Source of the DNA: Candidatus Hungatella pullicola
Lineage (GTDB): Bacteria > Bacillota > Clostridia > Lachnospirales > Lachnospiraceae
Assembly (NCBI GenBank): GCA_019114305.1
Contig: DXFU01000079.1
Location: 1-32,658, forward strand
DNA: 32,658 bases
Direction of reading: 5' to 3'
Positions 21,781-29,550 of this stretch are shown here, piece by piece. A program made the translations under genes and the position numbers. The notes under the pieces were generated by a model, which saw nothing but the letters and a program-made list of their open reading frames with translations, ran no database searches and was not told the DNA's origin. Each line of letters begins with the position of its first letter. Position 1 is the first letter of the stretch.

Positions 21781-23565
21781 GTGAAAAACAAAATAAAGAT
21801 ATTAGGGATCGCACCCTATGAAGGAATGAAGGCCATGCTGCAGAAACTGGCGGCCCAGAGAGATAATATTGAATTGACGGTTTACGTTGGAGATATGAAC
21901 GAAGGCGTCAAAATTGCTTCCAGACATACGCTGGATGACTATGACGTCATATTATCCCGCGGCGGAACAGCAGAACTGATTTCATCTATTTCACCAATTC
22001 CGGTCGTGGAAGTAGAACTTTCTGTCTATGATATTTTAAGAGCTATGAAGCTTGCGGAAAACTACTCGGAACGGTATGCAATTGTAGGATTTCCCGCCAT
22101 TACCAGAAGCGCCCAGTTTCTCTGCGATCTTCTTCAGTACAACATTGATATCTACACCGTTCACGATTCTGATCAGGTTTACCATACCCTGACGCAGCTC
22201 AGCTCCCAGGGCTACCGCATGGTGCTGTGCGATGTAATCACCAATTCCCAGGCGCTCCGCCTCGGTATGCGCTCCATCCTTTTTACCTCCGGCACCGAAA
22301 GTATAGAAGAAGCTTTGGACCAGGCAGTAAAGGCGGCCGGCACCTATGAGGGACTTATTTCCAAGGCAGAATTCTTCCGAACACTTTTAGAAGATTATTC
22401 CTATCATATATTTGTGTACGATGAACAGGGAGAGCTGGTTTACCTGTCTAAAGACCACACGTTTTCTTCGGCTATTACATCCGCCATGAAAAACTCTGTT
22501 CCTGAAATTCTGTCCACCGGAGGGAGAAAATTCTACCGGGATGAAGGAGGAATTCTTGTAGCCCTCAGAGGCTTCCGCAAGGTGATCCATAAGCAGACCT
22601 ATGTGGTTTATTATGTTAATACCAGAAAGGTTCCCCTGTCCCTTATCCGCAACGGTATCCGGTATATAGACCGGGAACAGGCCTGCGATGAGTACTACTC
22701 CAGTTTTTACGGCATGACCAATTTGTACGCTCCTATCAAATCTGCTTTGGATAAAATCAGCCAGACAGATGATCCGGTAATGATTCTGGGCGAGGACGGA
22801 ACCGGCAAGGGAGCCACAGCCTGCCTGATCTATATTCAAAGCCGTTTCCAGAACAAGCCTCTTGTTATTATTGACTGTTCCAGAATTCGTCCCAATGGCT
22901 GGACTTTTCTCACCAGTCACACCAATTCGCCCTTCAGCGACACCTCTACCACTATTTACATCCGGGAACTGGAATTCCTCTCTCAGGATCAGTTCCGAGA
23001 ACTTTTTTCCATCATACGGGATCTGAAGCTTCACAAAAGGAATCGGATACTCTTTTCCTATACACTAAAAGAAAACCAGCCCATTCCAGAAGAATGTCAG
23101 CTGGTTATCAATCATTTTTCCTGTATCTGCCTGAAAGTTCCCCCACTCAGAAGCCAGTCTGAGGAAATATCCAATCTGGTTAATCTGTCCATCAGCAGCC
23201 TTAACATGCAGCTGGCAAGGGAAATTCTGGGTATGGAGCCGGAGGCTGTCCGTCTTCTTCAGGAATACTCCTGGCCCCACAATTACAATCAGTTTTGCCG
23301 TATTATGAAAGAATTGGTTCTGATGGCCCATACTCCTTACATTACAGCTTCCTCCGTATCCAAAATCCTTTTAAAGGAAGAACCTGGCCCCCAGACCGCC
23401 GCGCCTTCCCAGACCGGTCTTGATCTTAGGAAAACTTTGGAGGAGATTCAGCTGGATATTATCCGACGGGTCCTGGCAGAAGAAGAAGGCAACCAAAGTA
23501 CAGCCGCCAAGCGCCTGGGCATCAGCCGAACTACTCTTTGGCGAATGATAAAAAAGCTGTCTTAA
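21781..23565 (+). CDS. PrpR-N/PAS/AAA+/Fis-type transcription regulator lacking GAFTGA
   Basis: A 594-aa regulator divergent from the acid-sugar operon and most likely its controller. Domains in order: a PrpR N-terminal sensor (about 5-185, with ILSRGGTAELI at 57-67 and the DVITNSQALRLG stretch), a PAS-like segment (197-290), a degenerate AAA+ domain with Walker A GEDGTGKG (337-344), and a C-terminal Fis helix-turn-helix (NQSTAAKRLGISRTTLWRMI). The sigma-54 contact motif GAFTGA is absent, the stretch where it should lie (about 370-395) is shortened, and Walker B reads TIYIRELEFL instead of the usual LFLDEI. It therefore probably does not open sigma-54 promoters and works as a sigma-A regulator, like TyrR. 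Start is GTG with AAGGAG 8 bases upstream. The sensor probably binds a pathway acid or its phosphate. Confidence 0.85.
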   Translation: MKNKIKILGIAPYEGMKAMLQKLAAQRDNIELTVYVGDMNEGVKIASRHTLDDYDVILSRGGTAELISSISPIPVVEVELSVYDILRAMKLAENYSERYAIVGFPAITRSAQFLCDLLQYNIDIYTVHDSDQVYHTLTQLSSQGYRMVLCDVITNSQALRLGMRSILFTSGTESIEEALDQAVKAAGTYEGLISKAEFFRTLLEDYSYHIFVYDEQGELVYLSKDHTFSSAITSAMKNSVPEILSTGGRKFYRDEGGILVALRGFRKVIHKQTYVVYYVNTRKVPLSLIRNGIRYIDREQACDEYYSSFYGMTNLYAPIKSALDKISQTDDPVMILGEDGTGKGATACLIYIQSRFQNKPLVIIDCSRIRPNGWTFLTSHTNSPFSDTSTTIYIRELEFLSQDQFRELFSIIRDLKLHKRNRILFSYTLKENQPIPEECQLVINHFSCICLKVPPLRSQSEEISNLVNLSISSLNMQLAREILGMEPEAVRLLQEYSWPHNYNQFCRIMKELVLMAHTPYITASSVSKILLKEEPGPQTAAPSQTGLDLRKTLEEIQLDIIRRVLAEEEGNQSTAAKRLGISRTTLWRMIKKLS

Positions 23566-23625
23566 AGTGCTCCGTCTCCTTTCACACGGCTGTCTTTAGA
23601 CACCTCTCATCTATCCGCTGCAGCA

Positions 23626-23673
23626 TATAAAGAGAAGACCGTTCCTGCATTCAGGAACGGCCTTCTCTTTATA
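23626..23673. terminator. Bidirectional terminator between regulator and glgD
   Basis: A 22-bp stem with one mismatch (arms 23626-23647 and 23652-23673) and a 4-nt loop, with a CTTTATA tail on plus and its A/T-rich complement on minus. It serves both convergent genes. The glgD stop codon (23671-23669) lies inside the right arm. Confidence 0.8.
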
Positions 23674-24811
23674 CTACCTGATGTTTCGCTATGTAAACCG
23701 GGAAGATATCTGTACCTTTGACTTCCTTTCCCTTTGTAATAGTAACATTCTTATCTGTAATAATGGATTCTACTGTAGCATTCTCTTCCACAACAGTTCC
23801 CTGCATCAGCACAGAATTTCTCACTTTTGCGCCTTTGCCGATTTTAACGCCGCGGAACAGAATGCTGTTCTCCACGTCCCCCTCAATGACACAGCCATCT
23901 GCCGCCATAATGTTTTTAGCTCTGGAACCATTGATATAACGGGTTGGATTGTCATCACGGATCTTAGTGTAAATAGGATTGCCCTCAAAAAGGGCGTCCA
24001 GGTTCTCATCCTCCAGCAGCTTCATATTCTCCTCAAAGTAGCCGCGCATATCGCAGATCAGAGCCATATATCCCTCATATTTGTAGCCTCTTACATTCAG
24101 CTTGTCCAGCTGGGGAGCCAGAATATCTCTCTCAAAATAAACCTGCCCCTTAACAAAAGCCTTCTCAATCTGGTCAATCAGGAATGCTCTTTCCATAATA
24201 TAAATATTCATAGAAAGATTCTGAATTCCCTTCTCCTTGGAGTTAATATAGATCTCCTTCACCTGTCCGTCTTCTATGTTAAAGGTGTAATACAGATCTC
24301 CAGTGACAGTCTCCTTATCTCTTACACCCTTTGGAATCTCGCTCTCTGTATACACAATGGTAACATCCGCCTGACTCTCCATATGAGCGGCAATAAGGGA
24401 CTTAAAATCAAAGTTGACCGCAATATTGGCATCTGTCATTACTACATACTTTTCTTTCTGAGACTTTAAGAAATCAAGAATACTGGCCAAAGCCTCTACT
24501 CTTCCGTTATATACCTTAACCGTCTTCTCCGCAAAAGGAGGAACAATATTCAGTCCTCCGTTTTTGCGTACCAGATCCCACTCACGTCCCGAACCAAGGT
24601 GATCCATAAGAGAATGATAATTCTTGCGGACAATAATGGAAATATTATCAATGCCGCAGTTGGCCATACTTGATAAAATAAAATCTACCATGCGGTAACG
24701 GCTTGCGAAAGGAATGGAGGCCATCAGGCGCTCGCTTACCAGCTCCGGAACCAGGTTATCATAGCTGTTTGGGAAAATAATACCCAGTGCGTCTGCGTTG
24801 TGATTTACCAT
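23669..24811 (-). CDS. glgD: Glucose-1-phosphate adenylyltransferase subunit GlgD
   Basis: A 380-aa partner subunit of ADP-glucose pyrophosphorylase, for glycogen synthesis. It has a nucleotidyltransferase fold, but the N-terminal loop reads [20 protein letters not shown] instead of the catalytic GGxGxRL seen in GlgC, the mark of GlgD. The C-terminal left-handed beta helix shows hexapeptide repeats ([20 protein letters not shown]). Its ATG overlaps the glgC stop by 7 bp, so synthesis is coupled in equal amounts. Firmicute GlgD raises or tunes GlgC activity rather than being a catalyst alone; this is family knowledge. The rest of the glycogen pathway is not in the window. Confidence 0.93.
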   Translation of the reverse strand: MVNHNADALGIIFPNSYDNLVPELVSERLMASIPFASRYRMVDFILSSMANCGIDNISIIVRKNYHSLMDHLGSGREWDLVRKNGGLNIVPPFAEKTVKVYNGRVEALASILDFLKSQKEKYVVMTDANIAVNFDFKSLIAAHMESQADVTIVYTESEIPKGVRDKETVTGDLYYTFNIEDGQVKEIYINSKEKGIQNLSMNIYIMERAFLIDQIEKAFVKGQVYFERDILAPQLDKLNVRGYKYEGYMALICDMRGYFEENMKLLEDENLDALFEGNPIYTKIRDDNPTRYINGSRAKNIMAADGCVIEGDVENSILFRGVKIGKGAKVRNSVLMQGTVVEENATVESIITDKNVTITKGKEVKGTDIFPVYIAKHQVV

Positions 24812-26013
24812 TGTTCTTCACCATCCTTTACATTCTCTCTAACCATGGCCTTGGGGCCAATCTTGGCATTGTCTCCGATCACAATGCCTGCGCCTATAGT
24901 GGCAACTCCGCTTTCGCCTTCTCCCGGCATAGCGCCCACCACAGCATTCTCGCCGATTACCACATTCTCCGCCACAATACAATGTTTTACCACTGCTCCG
25001 GCCTTAATATGGGTTCCGCCCATAACTACAGCATCCTCTACTTCTGCGCCTGGATCTACCTTAACCCCCGCAAAAAGAATGGAATGCTTCACATTTCCTT
25101 TCACCCGGCATCCATCTGTAATCATGGAATTCTCCACTACAGCATCACCGCTGATCTTATGTCCTGTCATACCGCTGTTGCGGCTGTAAATCTTCCAGTT
25201 TTCATCGAAAATGTCAATTCCGCTGTGTTCCGGATCCAGAACCTCCATATTAGCTTCCCAGAGAGACGATATGGTTCCTACATCCTTCCAATATCCATCA
25301 AAATGGTAAGCATACATTTTTCTTCCGTCTCTTAACAGATTGGGAATAATATTGTTGCCAAAATCATTCTGAGAATTGGGATCTGCCTCATCTTCGATCA
25401 GATACTTCTTAAGAATATCCCAGTTAAAAATATAAATACCCATGGAAGCCAGATTTGACTTGGGATTCTTTGGCTTTTCCTGGAATTCTGTGATCCTGTC
25501 ATTATCGTCAGCAACCATCAATCCGAAACGGGATGCCTCATCCCACGGAACCTCCATAACCGCTACGCTGAACTCCGCTTCCTTTTCCTTATGGAAACGC
25601 AGGAAATCGCTGTAATCCTGCTTGCAAATCTGATCACCGGAAAGAATGATCACATACTGAGGATCATATCTCTCAATAAAAGAGATATTCTGGTAAATTG
25701 CATTGGCTGTTCCTTTATACCAGTCTGAGCCTTCTGCCTGCTGATAAGGCGGAAGCACATGTACGCCTCCGTACAGACGGTCCAAATCCCAGGGCTGTCC
25801 ATTGCCAATGTATTCATTCAGTACCAGCGGCTGATACTGGGTAAGAATTCCCACGGTATCGATGCCAGAGTTGACGCAGTTAGACAGCGGGAAATCGATA
25901 ATACGATACTTGCCGCCAAAAGGAACTGCAGGTTTTGCCAGTTTTTGGGTAAGCGCATACAGACGGGAACCCTGTCCGCCTGCAAGGAGCATTGCCACCA
26001 TTTCTTTTGCCAT
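24805..26013 (-). CDS. glgC: Glucose-1-phosphate adenylyltransferase, catalytic subunit
   Basis: A 402-aa enzyme that makes ADP-glucose from glucose 1-phosphate and ATP, the first step of glycogen synthesis. The catalytic loop is [14 protein letters not shown] (about 9-22) with [19 protein letters not shown], the substrate region is [16 protein letters not shown] ([14 protein letters not shown]), and the C-terminal beta helix has many hexapeptide repeats. The start at 26013 ([10 protein letters not shown]) has AGGGGG 8 bases upstream; an open extension to 26103 would add 30 hydrophobic residues and cross the promoter, so it was rejected. It is first of a two-gene operon with glgD. Confidence 0.95.
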   Translation of the reverse strand: MAKEMVAMLLAGGQGSRLYALTQKLAKPAVPFGGKYRIIDFPLSNCVNSGIDTVGILTQYQPLVLNEYIGNGQPWDLDRLYGGVHVLPPYQQAEGSDWYKGTANAIYQNISFIERYDPQYVIILSGDQICKQDYSDFLRFHKEKEAEFSVAVMEVPWDEASRFGLMVADDNDRITEFQEKPKNPKSNLASMGIYIFNWDILKKYLIEDEADPNSQNDFGNNIIPNLLRDGRKMYAYHFDGYWKDVGTISSLWEANMEVLDPEHSGIDIFDENWKIYSRNSGMTGHKISGDAVVENSMITDGCRVKGNVKHSILFAGVKVDPGAEVEDAVVMGGTHIKAGAVVKHCIVAENVVIGENAVVGAMPGEGESGVATIGAGIVIGDNAKIGPKAMVRENVKDGEEQW

Positions 26014-26049
26014 ATTATTTCCCCCTAAATATGAAATACTGATACTAAA

Positions 26050-26055
26050 ATTATA
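26050..26055 (-). promoter_or_regulatory. Extended -10 promoter of glgCD
   Basis: Minus-strand TTGGTATAAT, an extended -10 (TGGTATAAT) about 37 nt before the glgC start. No good -35 is present. The 15-mer TTTTTTGGTATAATT is shared exactly with the promoter at 21713-21740. Confidence 0.5.
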
Positions 26056-26202
26056 CCAAAAAATTCCAAAATGGGCACATTTTATTAAAATATTTTTAAA
26101 CAAAATTTAAGGTTCTTTTTTGTTCAATACTATCCAAAAAATAATTCTTTTGTCTCTGCAGCAAAAGTTGTTTTTCTTGATAATTATTTTCATTTTAATC
26201 TC

Positions 26203-26231
26203 TTGCTTTTTCGGTTAGCTTATGCTAATAT
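26203..26231 (+). promoter_or_regulatory. Promoter of the candidate small RNA/leader
   Basis: TTGCTT (26203-26208), 17-nt spacer, TAATAT (26226-26231). A palindrome fills most of the spacer and overlaps the -10. Confidence 0.6.
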
Positions 26232-26253
26232 ATATTCAGTTAGCAAAAGCTAA
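26215..26253 (+). promoter_or_regulatory. Paired TTAGC-N4-GCTAA operators
   Basis: TTAGC-TTAT-GCTAA (26215-26228) and TTAGC-AAAA-GCTAA (26240-26253, extended to GTTAGC/GCTAAC), centres 25 bp apart. One overlaps the -10 and the other the expected transcription start, a repressor layout. The half-site resembles DtxR-family iron/manganese repressor boxes (TTAGG-type). The regulator identity is inference. Confidence 0.5.
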
Positions 26254-26367
26254 CTACATGTGAATATTCTATACATTTAACCCTCTGGGTTTCCTTCATT
26301 TGACCCGTGAAGGATCATGACTCCTACGAAAAGCCGCCTCTGGACCGCATAACAGAGGCGGTTTTTT
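26238..26367 (+). ncRNA. Candidate metal-regulated small RNA or attenuated leader, about 130 nt
   Basis: Bounded by the promoter at 26203-26231 and the terminator at 26334-26367, with no convincing ORF. Predicted folding by eye: AACCC-TCT-GGGTT (26279-26291); TCCTTCA (26292-26298) with TGAAGGA (26308-26314) around loop TTTGACCCG; and the terminator stem. GGGT of the first element can also pair with ACCC in the loop of the second, a possible pseudoknot. It matches no riboswitch class that I recognise. It could be a free sRNA or the leader of the dehydratase gene 96 bases downstream. Confidence 0.45.
26334..26367 (+). terminator. Strong terminator ahead of the dehydratase operon
   Basis: CCGCCTCTG (26334-26342) pairs with CAGAGGCGG (26353-26361), 10-nt loop, followed by six T (26362-26367). 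It lies upstream of, not after, a gene. A weak promoter (CTTACA-N17-TATACT, 26390-26418) could restart transcription beyond it. Confidence 0.85.
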
Positions 26368-26462
26368 GTTCCCTTTTTCTGTATTATCCCTTACATTTCC
26401 CTGTATTTGTGTTATACTGTATTGATGTGAACTATATAACCGCTTTTCAGGAGGTGAAACAG

Positions 26463-27737
26463 GTGTCTGTTGCTGATAAATATATTGACTATGTGAAAAA
26501 AGAAGCCATTGAACGCCCTGAAAAATCCTGGGATAAGATGGTCCTTGGCTTTCAGGCCAACAAACTAAAGACCAAACTTCTCCCTAAAAAAGCCATATCC
26601 AAGGGCTATCAGAAGCTGGAAGCTATGATGATGTCTCTGGTTGCCGACTCGCTGTTTAAAGAAGGCAGCTATGTCTGGGGAAATATTTTCGCCCCCTGCG
26701 AAATCATGCAGAGTCTTGGCGTCCGAACCCTTTCCATAGAATGTCTTTCCTGTTATCTGTCCGGATATCATCTGGAAGACTATTTTATTGACTATGCTCA
26801 GAACATCGGGATTGCTCCTACCCTCTGTTCTTATCACAAAACTTTTCTTGGAGCGTCTGACAGCGGAGTAATCCCAAACCCTGTCTACGCAGTCGGAACT
26901 TCCCTTTCCTGCGACGGAAATCTTAATACATTTCGATATCTGGAGAAAAAAAGAGGCGTTCCCTTTACTCTTCTTGATATCCCCTACCGGGATGACGATA
27001 CCTCTGTGGAATACCTGGCCCGGCAGCTGGAAGAGCTGAGCTATACCCTGTCCCAGGTATTTAAAAAGCCTTTTAAGCTGGAATCTCTTAAAGAGGCTAT
27101 CCGTATTGAAAATGAAACCCGCCGCCAACTTGTAAAATTTTTCCATCTTCTTCAGGAGCATTTTTATCCGGGAGAGCTGATCAGTCAGCTGTATTTGATG
27201 ATGGGAACCCATCTGCTCATGGGAACACAGGAATTTCTGGATTTGGTACGCTTTATGAACGAAGATATTCTTACCTATCCCGCCTTTGAGGGAAAAAGAA
27301 TTCTTTGGGTTCATCTGCTTCCCTTTTATCAGGAAAGTCTGAGACAGTATTTTAACGGAAGCTCTCAGTATCAGATCTTCGGCAGCGATATCATCCTGGA
27401 TTCCTGGGAAGACCTGGATGAAACCCAGCCATTTCGCTCCCTCGCAAAGAAATTAATCAGGAATATATATAACGGATCCTACTCTCACAAGGCCGACATG
27501 CTTTCTGATCTGGCAGACCGGCTGAAACCTGACGCAGTAATTCACTTCTGCCACTGGGGCTGCAAACAGGCATCCGGAGGCAGTATTCTGCTGAAGGAGC
27601 GAATGCAGGAAAAACACATTCCCATGTTGATTCTGGACGGAGATGGAATTGACAAGAGAAACAGCCACGATGGCCAGATCAAAACCCGTCTGGAAGCATT
27701 TTTAGAAATGCTGGAAGGAGAAAATAAGGCATGTTAG
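26463..27737 (+). CDS. 2-hydroxyacyl-CoA dehydratase family protein (HgdB/DCCP-like)
   Basis: A 424-aa iron-sulfur protein of the 2-hydroxyacyl-CoA dehydratase component D family, cytoplasmic and anaerobic. The N-lobe has GNIFAPCEIMQSLGVRTLSIE (C79) then clustered cysteines C94, C97, C122 and C150 (TSLSCDG). The C-lobe has IHFCHWGCKQASGG. Several of these should hold one or two iron-sulfur clusters. The start is GTG at 26463 with AGGAGG 8 bases upstream; an open extension to 26307 covers the terminator and is rejected. The next gene overlaps by 7 bp and supplies a second dehydratase-like domain and the ATP-driven electron activator. The classical substrate is a 2-hydroxyacyl-CoA, but no CoA-transferase or acyl-CoA dehydrogenase gene is nearby, so a double-cubane reductase-like role is equally possible. 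Confidence 0.8.
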   Translation: MSVADKYIDYVKKEAIERPEKSWDKMVLGFQANKLKTKLLPKKAISKGYQKLEAMMMSLVADSLFKEGSYVWGNIFAPCEIMQSLGVRTLSIECLSCYLSGYHLEDYFIDYAQNIGIAPTLCSYHKTFLGASDSGVIPNPVYAVGTSLSCDGNLNTFRYLEKKRGVPFTLLDIPYRDDDTSVEYLARQLEELSYTLSQVFKKPFKLESLKEAIRIENETRRQLVKFFHLLQEHFYPGELISQLYLMMGTHLLMGTQEFLDLVRFMNEDILTYPAFEGKRILWVHLLPFYQESLRQYFNGSSQYQIFGSDIILDSWEDLDETQPFRSLAKKLIRNIYNGSYSHKADMLSDLADRLKPDAVIHFCHWGCKQASGGSILLKERMQEKHIPMLILDGDGIDKRNSHDGQIKTRLEAFLEMLEGENKAC

Positions 27738-29407
27738 GTTATATATGCAAATACGCTCCTATAGAAATACTGGAATCCATGGGAGCAGTTATGAAGCGAA
27801 TTGAACCGCAGGTATCAAACTTCAATCAGGCCGACACGCTGATGCATCCCAATATCTGCAGCTTTGCTAAGGGAATTCTTGAGGAAGTTCTTGCCGGCGG
27901 ATATGAAGGAGTTATTCTTACTACCTGCTGTGACAGCATACGGAGACTTTATGACGTTTTGAAAGAGCAGCTTCCTGATCGTTTTATTTACATGCTGGAC
28001 ACCCCACGCATCACTGGGGACGGAGGCGCCGCGCTCTACGAAAAAAGGATTTTAGAAATGGCAGAGGCCTATAAAAAATTCTCAGGAAGGACTTTCTGCC
28101 TTTCCGCCTTTCAGAATCTGCTGCAGGAACGAACAGCGGCAAGGGCAGAAGATAATGCCAGTAAGGAAGGAAGGATTTCTATTGGCATTGCCGGAGCCAG
28201 GGCAAGCGAAAGTCTGAAATCAGTGCTCAGAGAAAGAAATGTGGAGGTAGTATTTGATCTGACCTGTACCGGCCTGGAGAGGAAGCTTTTATACAGCCGG
28301 CAGAATACGGTTTTAGAATACTCCAAAGGTCTTTTGGCTCAGTTTCCCTGTATGCGCATGATTAATACAGACCGGGATAAAATGCTTCTGGCCTATGCCG
28401 ACAAGGCGGACGGAGTCCTTTATCATACCGTCCAGTTTTGTGACAACTACTCTTATGAATATGCCTGGTTAAAGGAAATTCTTCGTAAGCCCCTGCTGCT
28501 TCTGGAAACAGATTATACAGCTCAAAGCTACGGCCAGGTACTGACCAGAATCGAAGCCTTTCTGGAATCTCTGAAAAAAACAAAAAAAACGGCTGTTTGG
28601 CTGCCTAAAGGAGAGAAAGCTATGTATGTACTGGGAATTGACAGCGGTTCTACGTCAACTAACGCTGTAATTATGGATCAGAACAGAGAAATTAAGGCAT
28701 TTTCTGTTGTTCGCACAGGAGCCAAGTCTGGAGAAAGCGCCAATCGGATTCTCGCCCAGGTTTTAGAAAAAGCCAATCTGAAAAGAGAGGATATTGGCCG
28801 TATCGTATCCACAGGATATGGCAGAGTAAGCATCCCTTTTGCAGACGAAAATGTAACAGAGATCAGCTGCCATGGCAGAGGCGCCCACTATTTTAACCCT
28901 GCCATCCGCACCATCCTGGATATCGGAGGTCAGGACAGCAAGGCCATACGTCTTAACGGCCGCGGGGAAGTAGTTGACTTTGTAATGAACGATAAATGCG
29001 CGGCGGGAACGGGGCGCTTCTTAGAAATGATCGCAAGAACTCTGGAGGTAGATATTGACGATCTGGGTCCTATTGCCCTTCAGTCTACAGAAAAGATTGA
29101 AATCACCAGCATGTGCTCTGTATTCGCTGAATCTGAGGTAATCTCCCTCATTGCCAACAACAAAGAAAAATCCGATATTGCTGACGGCGTCTGCCACGCA
29201 ATTGCCAACAAATCCTATTCTCTCCTAAAAAGAGTCGGATTGGAAAAAGAATTTATGATGACAGGCGGTGTGGCTAAAAATCCAGGTGTCGTCCGTGCTG
29301 TAGAAGAAAAGCTTCAGGCCAGCCTTTATATCTGCCCTGAGCCGGAGATTGTAGGTGCCGCAGGAGCCGCCCTGTACGCTTTGGACAGCCTTATAGGAAA
29401 GCTGTAA
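27731..29407 (+). CDS. Fused dehydratase-like domain and BadF/HgdC-type activator ATPase
   Basis: A 558-aa protein. Residues 1-295 form a second HgdB-like domain (YAPIEILESMGAVMKRIEP, LTTCCDSIRRLYD, YHTVQFCDNYSYEYAWLKE, LLETDYTAQSYGQVLTRIEAF in parts). Residues 298-558 are a full ASKHA ATPase: phosphate-1 loop GIDSGSTSTN, DIGGQDSKAI, and the bridging-cluster cysteines in NDKCAAGTGRFLE and TSMCSVFAESEV, as in HgdC. ATP use pushes a low-potential electron into the dehydratase-like partner. The ATG overlaps the upstream stop by 7 bp. A lysine/A-rich linker (28571-28590) precedes an internal AAAGGAG and ATG at 28622, the exact beginning of the ATPase domain, which by itself would be 261 aa, the usual size of free HgdC. 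Confidence 0.82.
   Translation: MLGYICKYAPIEILESMGAVMKRIEPQVSNFNQADTLMHPNICSFAKGILEEVLAGGYEGVILTTCCDSIRRLYDVLKEQLPDRFIYMLDTPRITGDGGAALYEKRILEMAEAYKKFSGRTFCLSAFQNLLQERTAARAEDNASKEGRISIGIAGARASESLKSVLRERNVEVVFDLTCTGLERKLLYSRQNTVLEYSKGLLAQFPCMRMINTDRDKMLLAYADKADGVLYHTVQFCDNYSYEYAWLKEILRKPLLLLETDYTAQSYGQVLTRIEAFLESLKKTKKTAVWLPKGEKAMYVLGIDSGSTSTNAVIMDQNREIKAFSVVRTGAKSGESANRILAQVLEKANLKREDIGRIVSTGYGRVSIPFADENVTEISCHGRGAHYFNPAIRTILDIGGQDSKAIRLNGRGEVVDFVMNDKCAAGTGRFLEMIARTLEVDIDDLGPIALQSTEKIEITSMCSVFAESEVISLIANNKEKSDIADGVCHAIANKSYSLLKRVGLEKEFMMTGGVAKNPGVVRAVEEKLQASLYICPEPEIVGAAGAALYALDSLIGKL
28607..28624 (+). promoter_or_regulatory. Internal ribosome binding site and ATG for a separate activator
   Basis: AAAGGAG at 28607-28613, 8-nt spacer, ATG at 28622-28624, in frame with the long gene, leading into MYVLGIDSGSTS. 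Strength and placing equal those of real starts in this window. Confidence 0.5.
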
Positions 29408-29429
29408 AAAGCATCTGAAAATCACAAAA

Positions 29430-29523
29430 AAGCCGGAAGGCCGCCAGAGTCCTATTCCATAACATAACTTCCTATAAAGAAACAGCCATAGGAAGGATAG
29501 ATCCTCTGCCCGGTTTCCGGCTT
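29430..29523 (-). terminator. Branched inverted-repeat element, minus-strand terminator
   Basis: Outer arms AAGCCGGAA (29430-29438) and TTCCGGCTT (29515-29523) are perfect complements. Inside are CTTCCTAT (29468-29475) with ATAGGAAG (29488-29495), and AGGAT/ATCCT around 29495-29505. On the minus strand the outer arm runs into TTTTTTG, so it can terminate the GH42 gene. The plus side has only TTATTA. Confidence 0.55.
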
Positions 29524-29550
29524 ATTATGATATCATATCAAACTACAAAC

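Noticed and set aside
26014..26103. N-terminal extension of GlgC by 30 residues
   Set aside because: It would include the promoter -10. The start at 26013 has a good ribosome binding site and the normal GlgC beginning.
26238..26367. Known riboswitch upstream of the dehydratase genes
   Set aside because: Compared by memory with ZTP, fluoride, preQ1, THF and guanidine classes; none of their conserved cores is present.
26307..26462. N-terminal extension of the dehydratase-like protein
   Set aside because: The extension would translate through a strong terminator, while GTG at 26463 has AGGAGG at the right distance.
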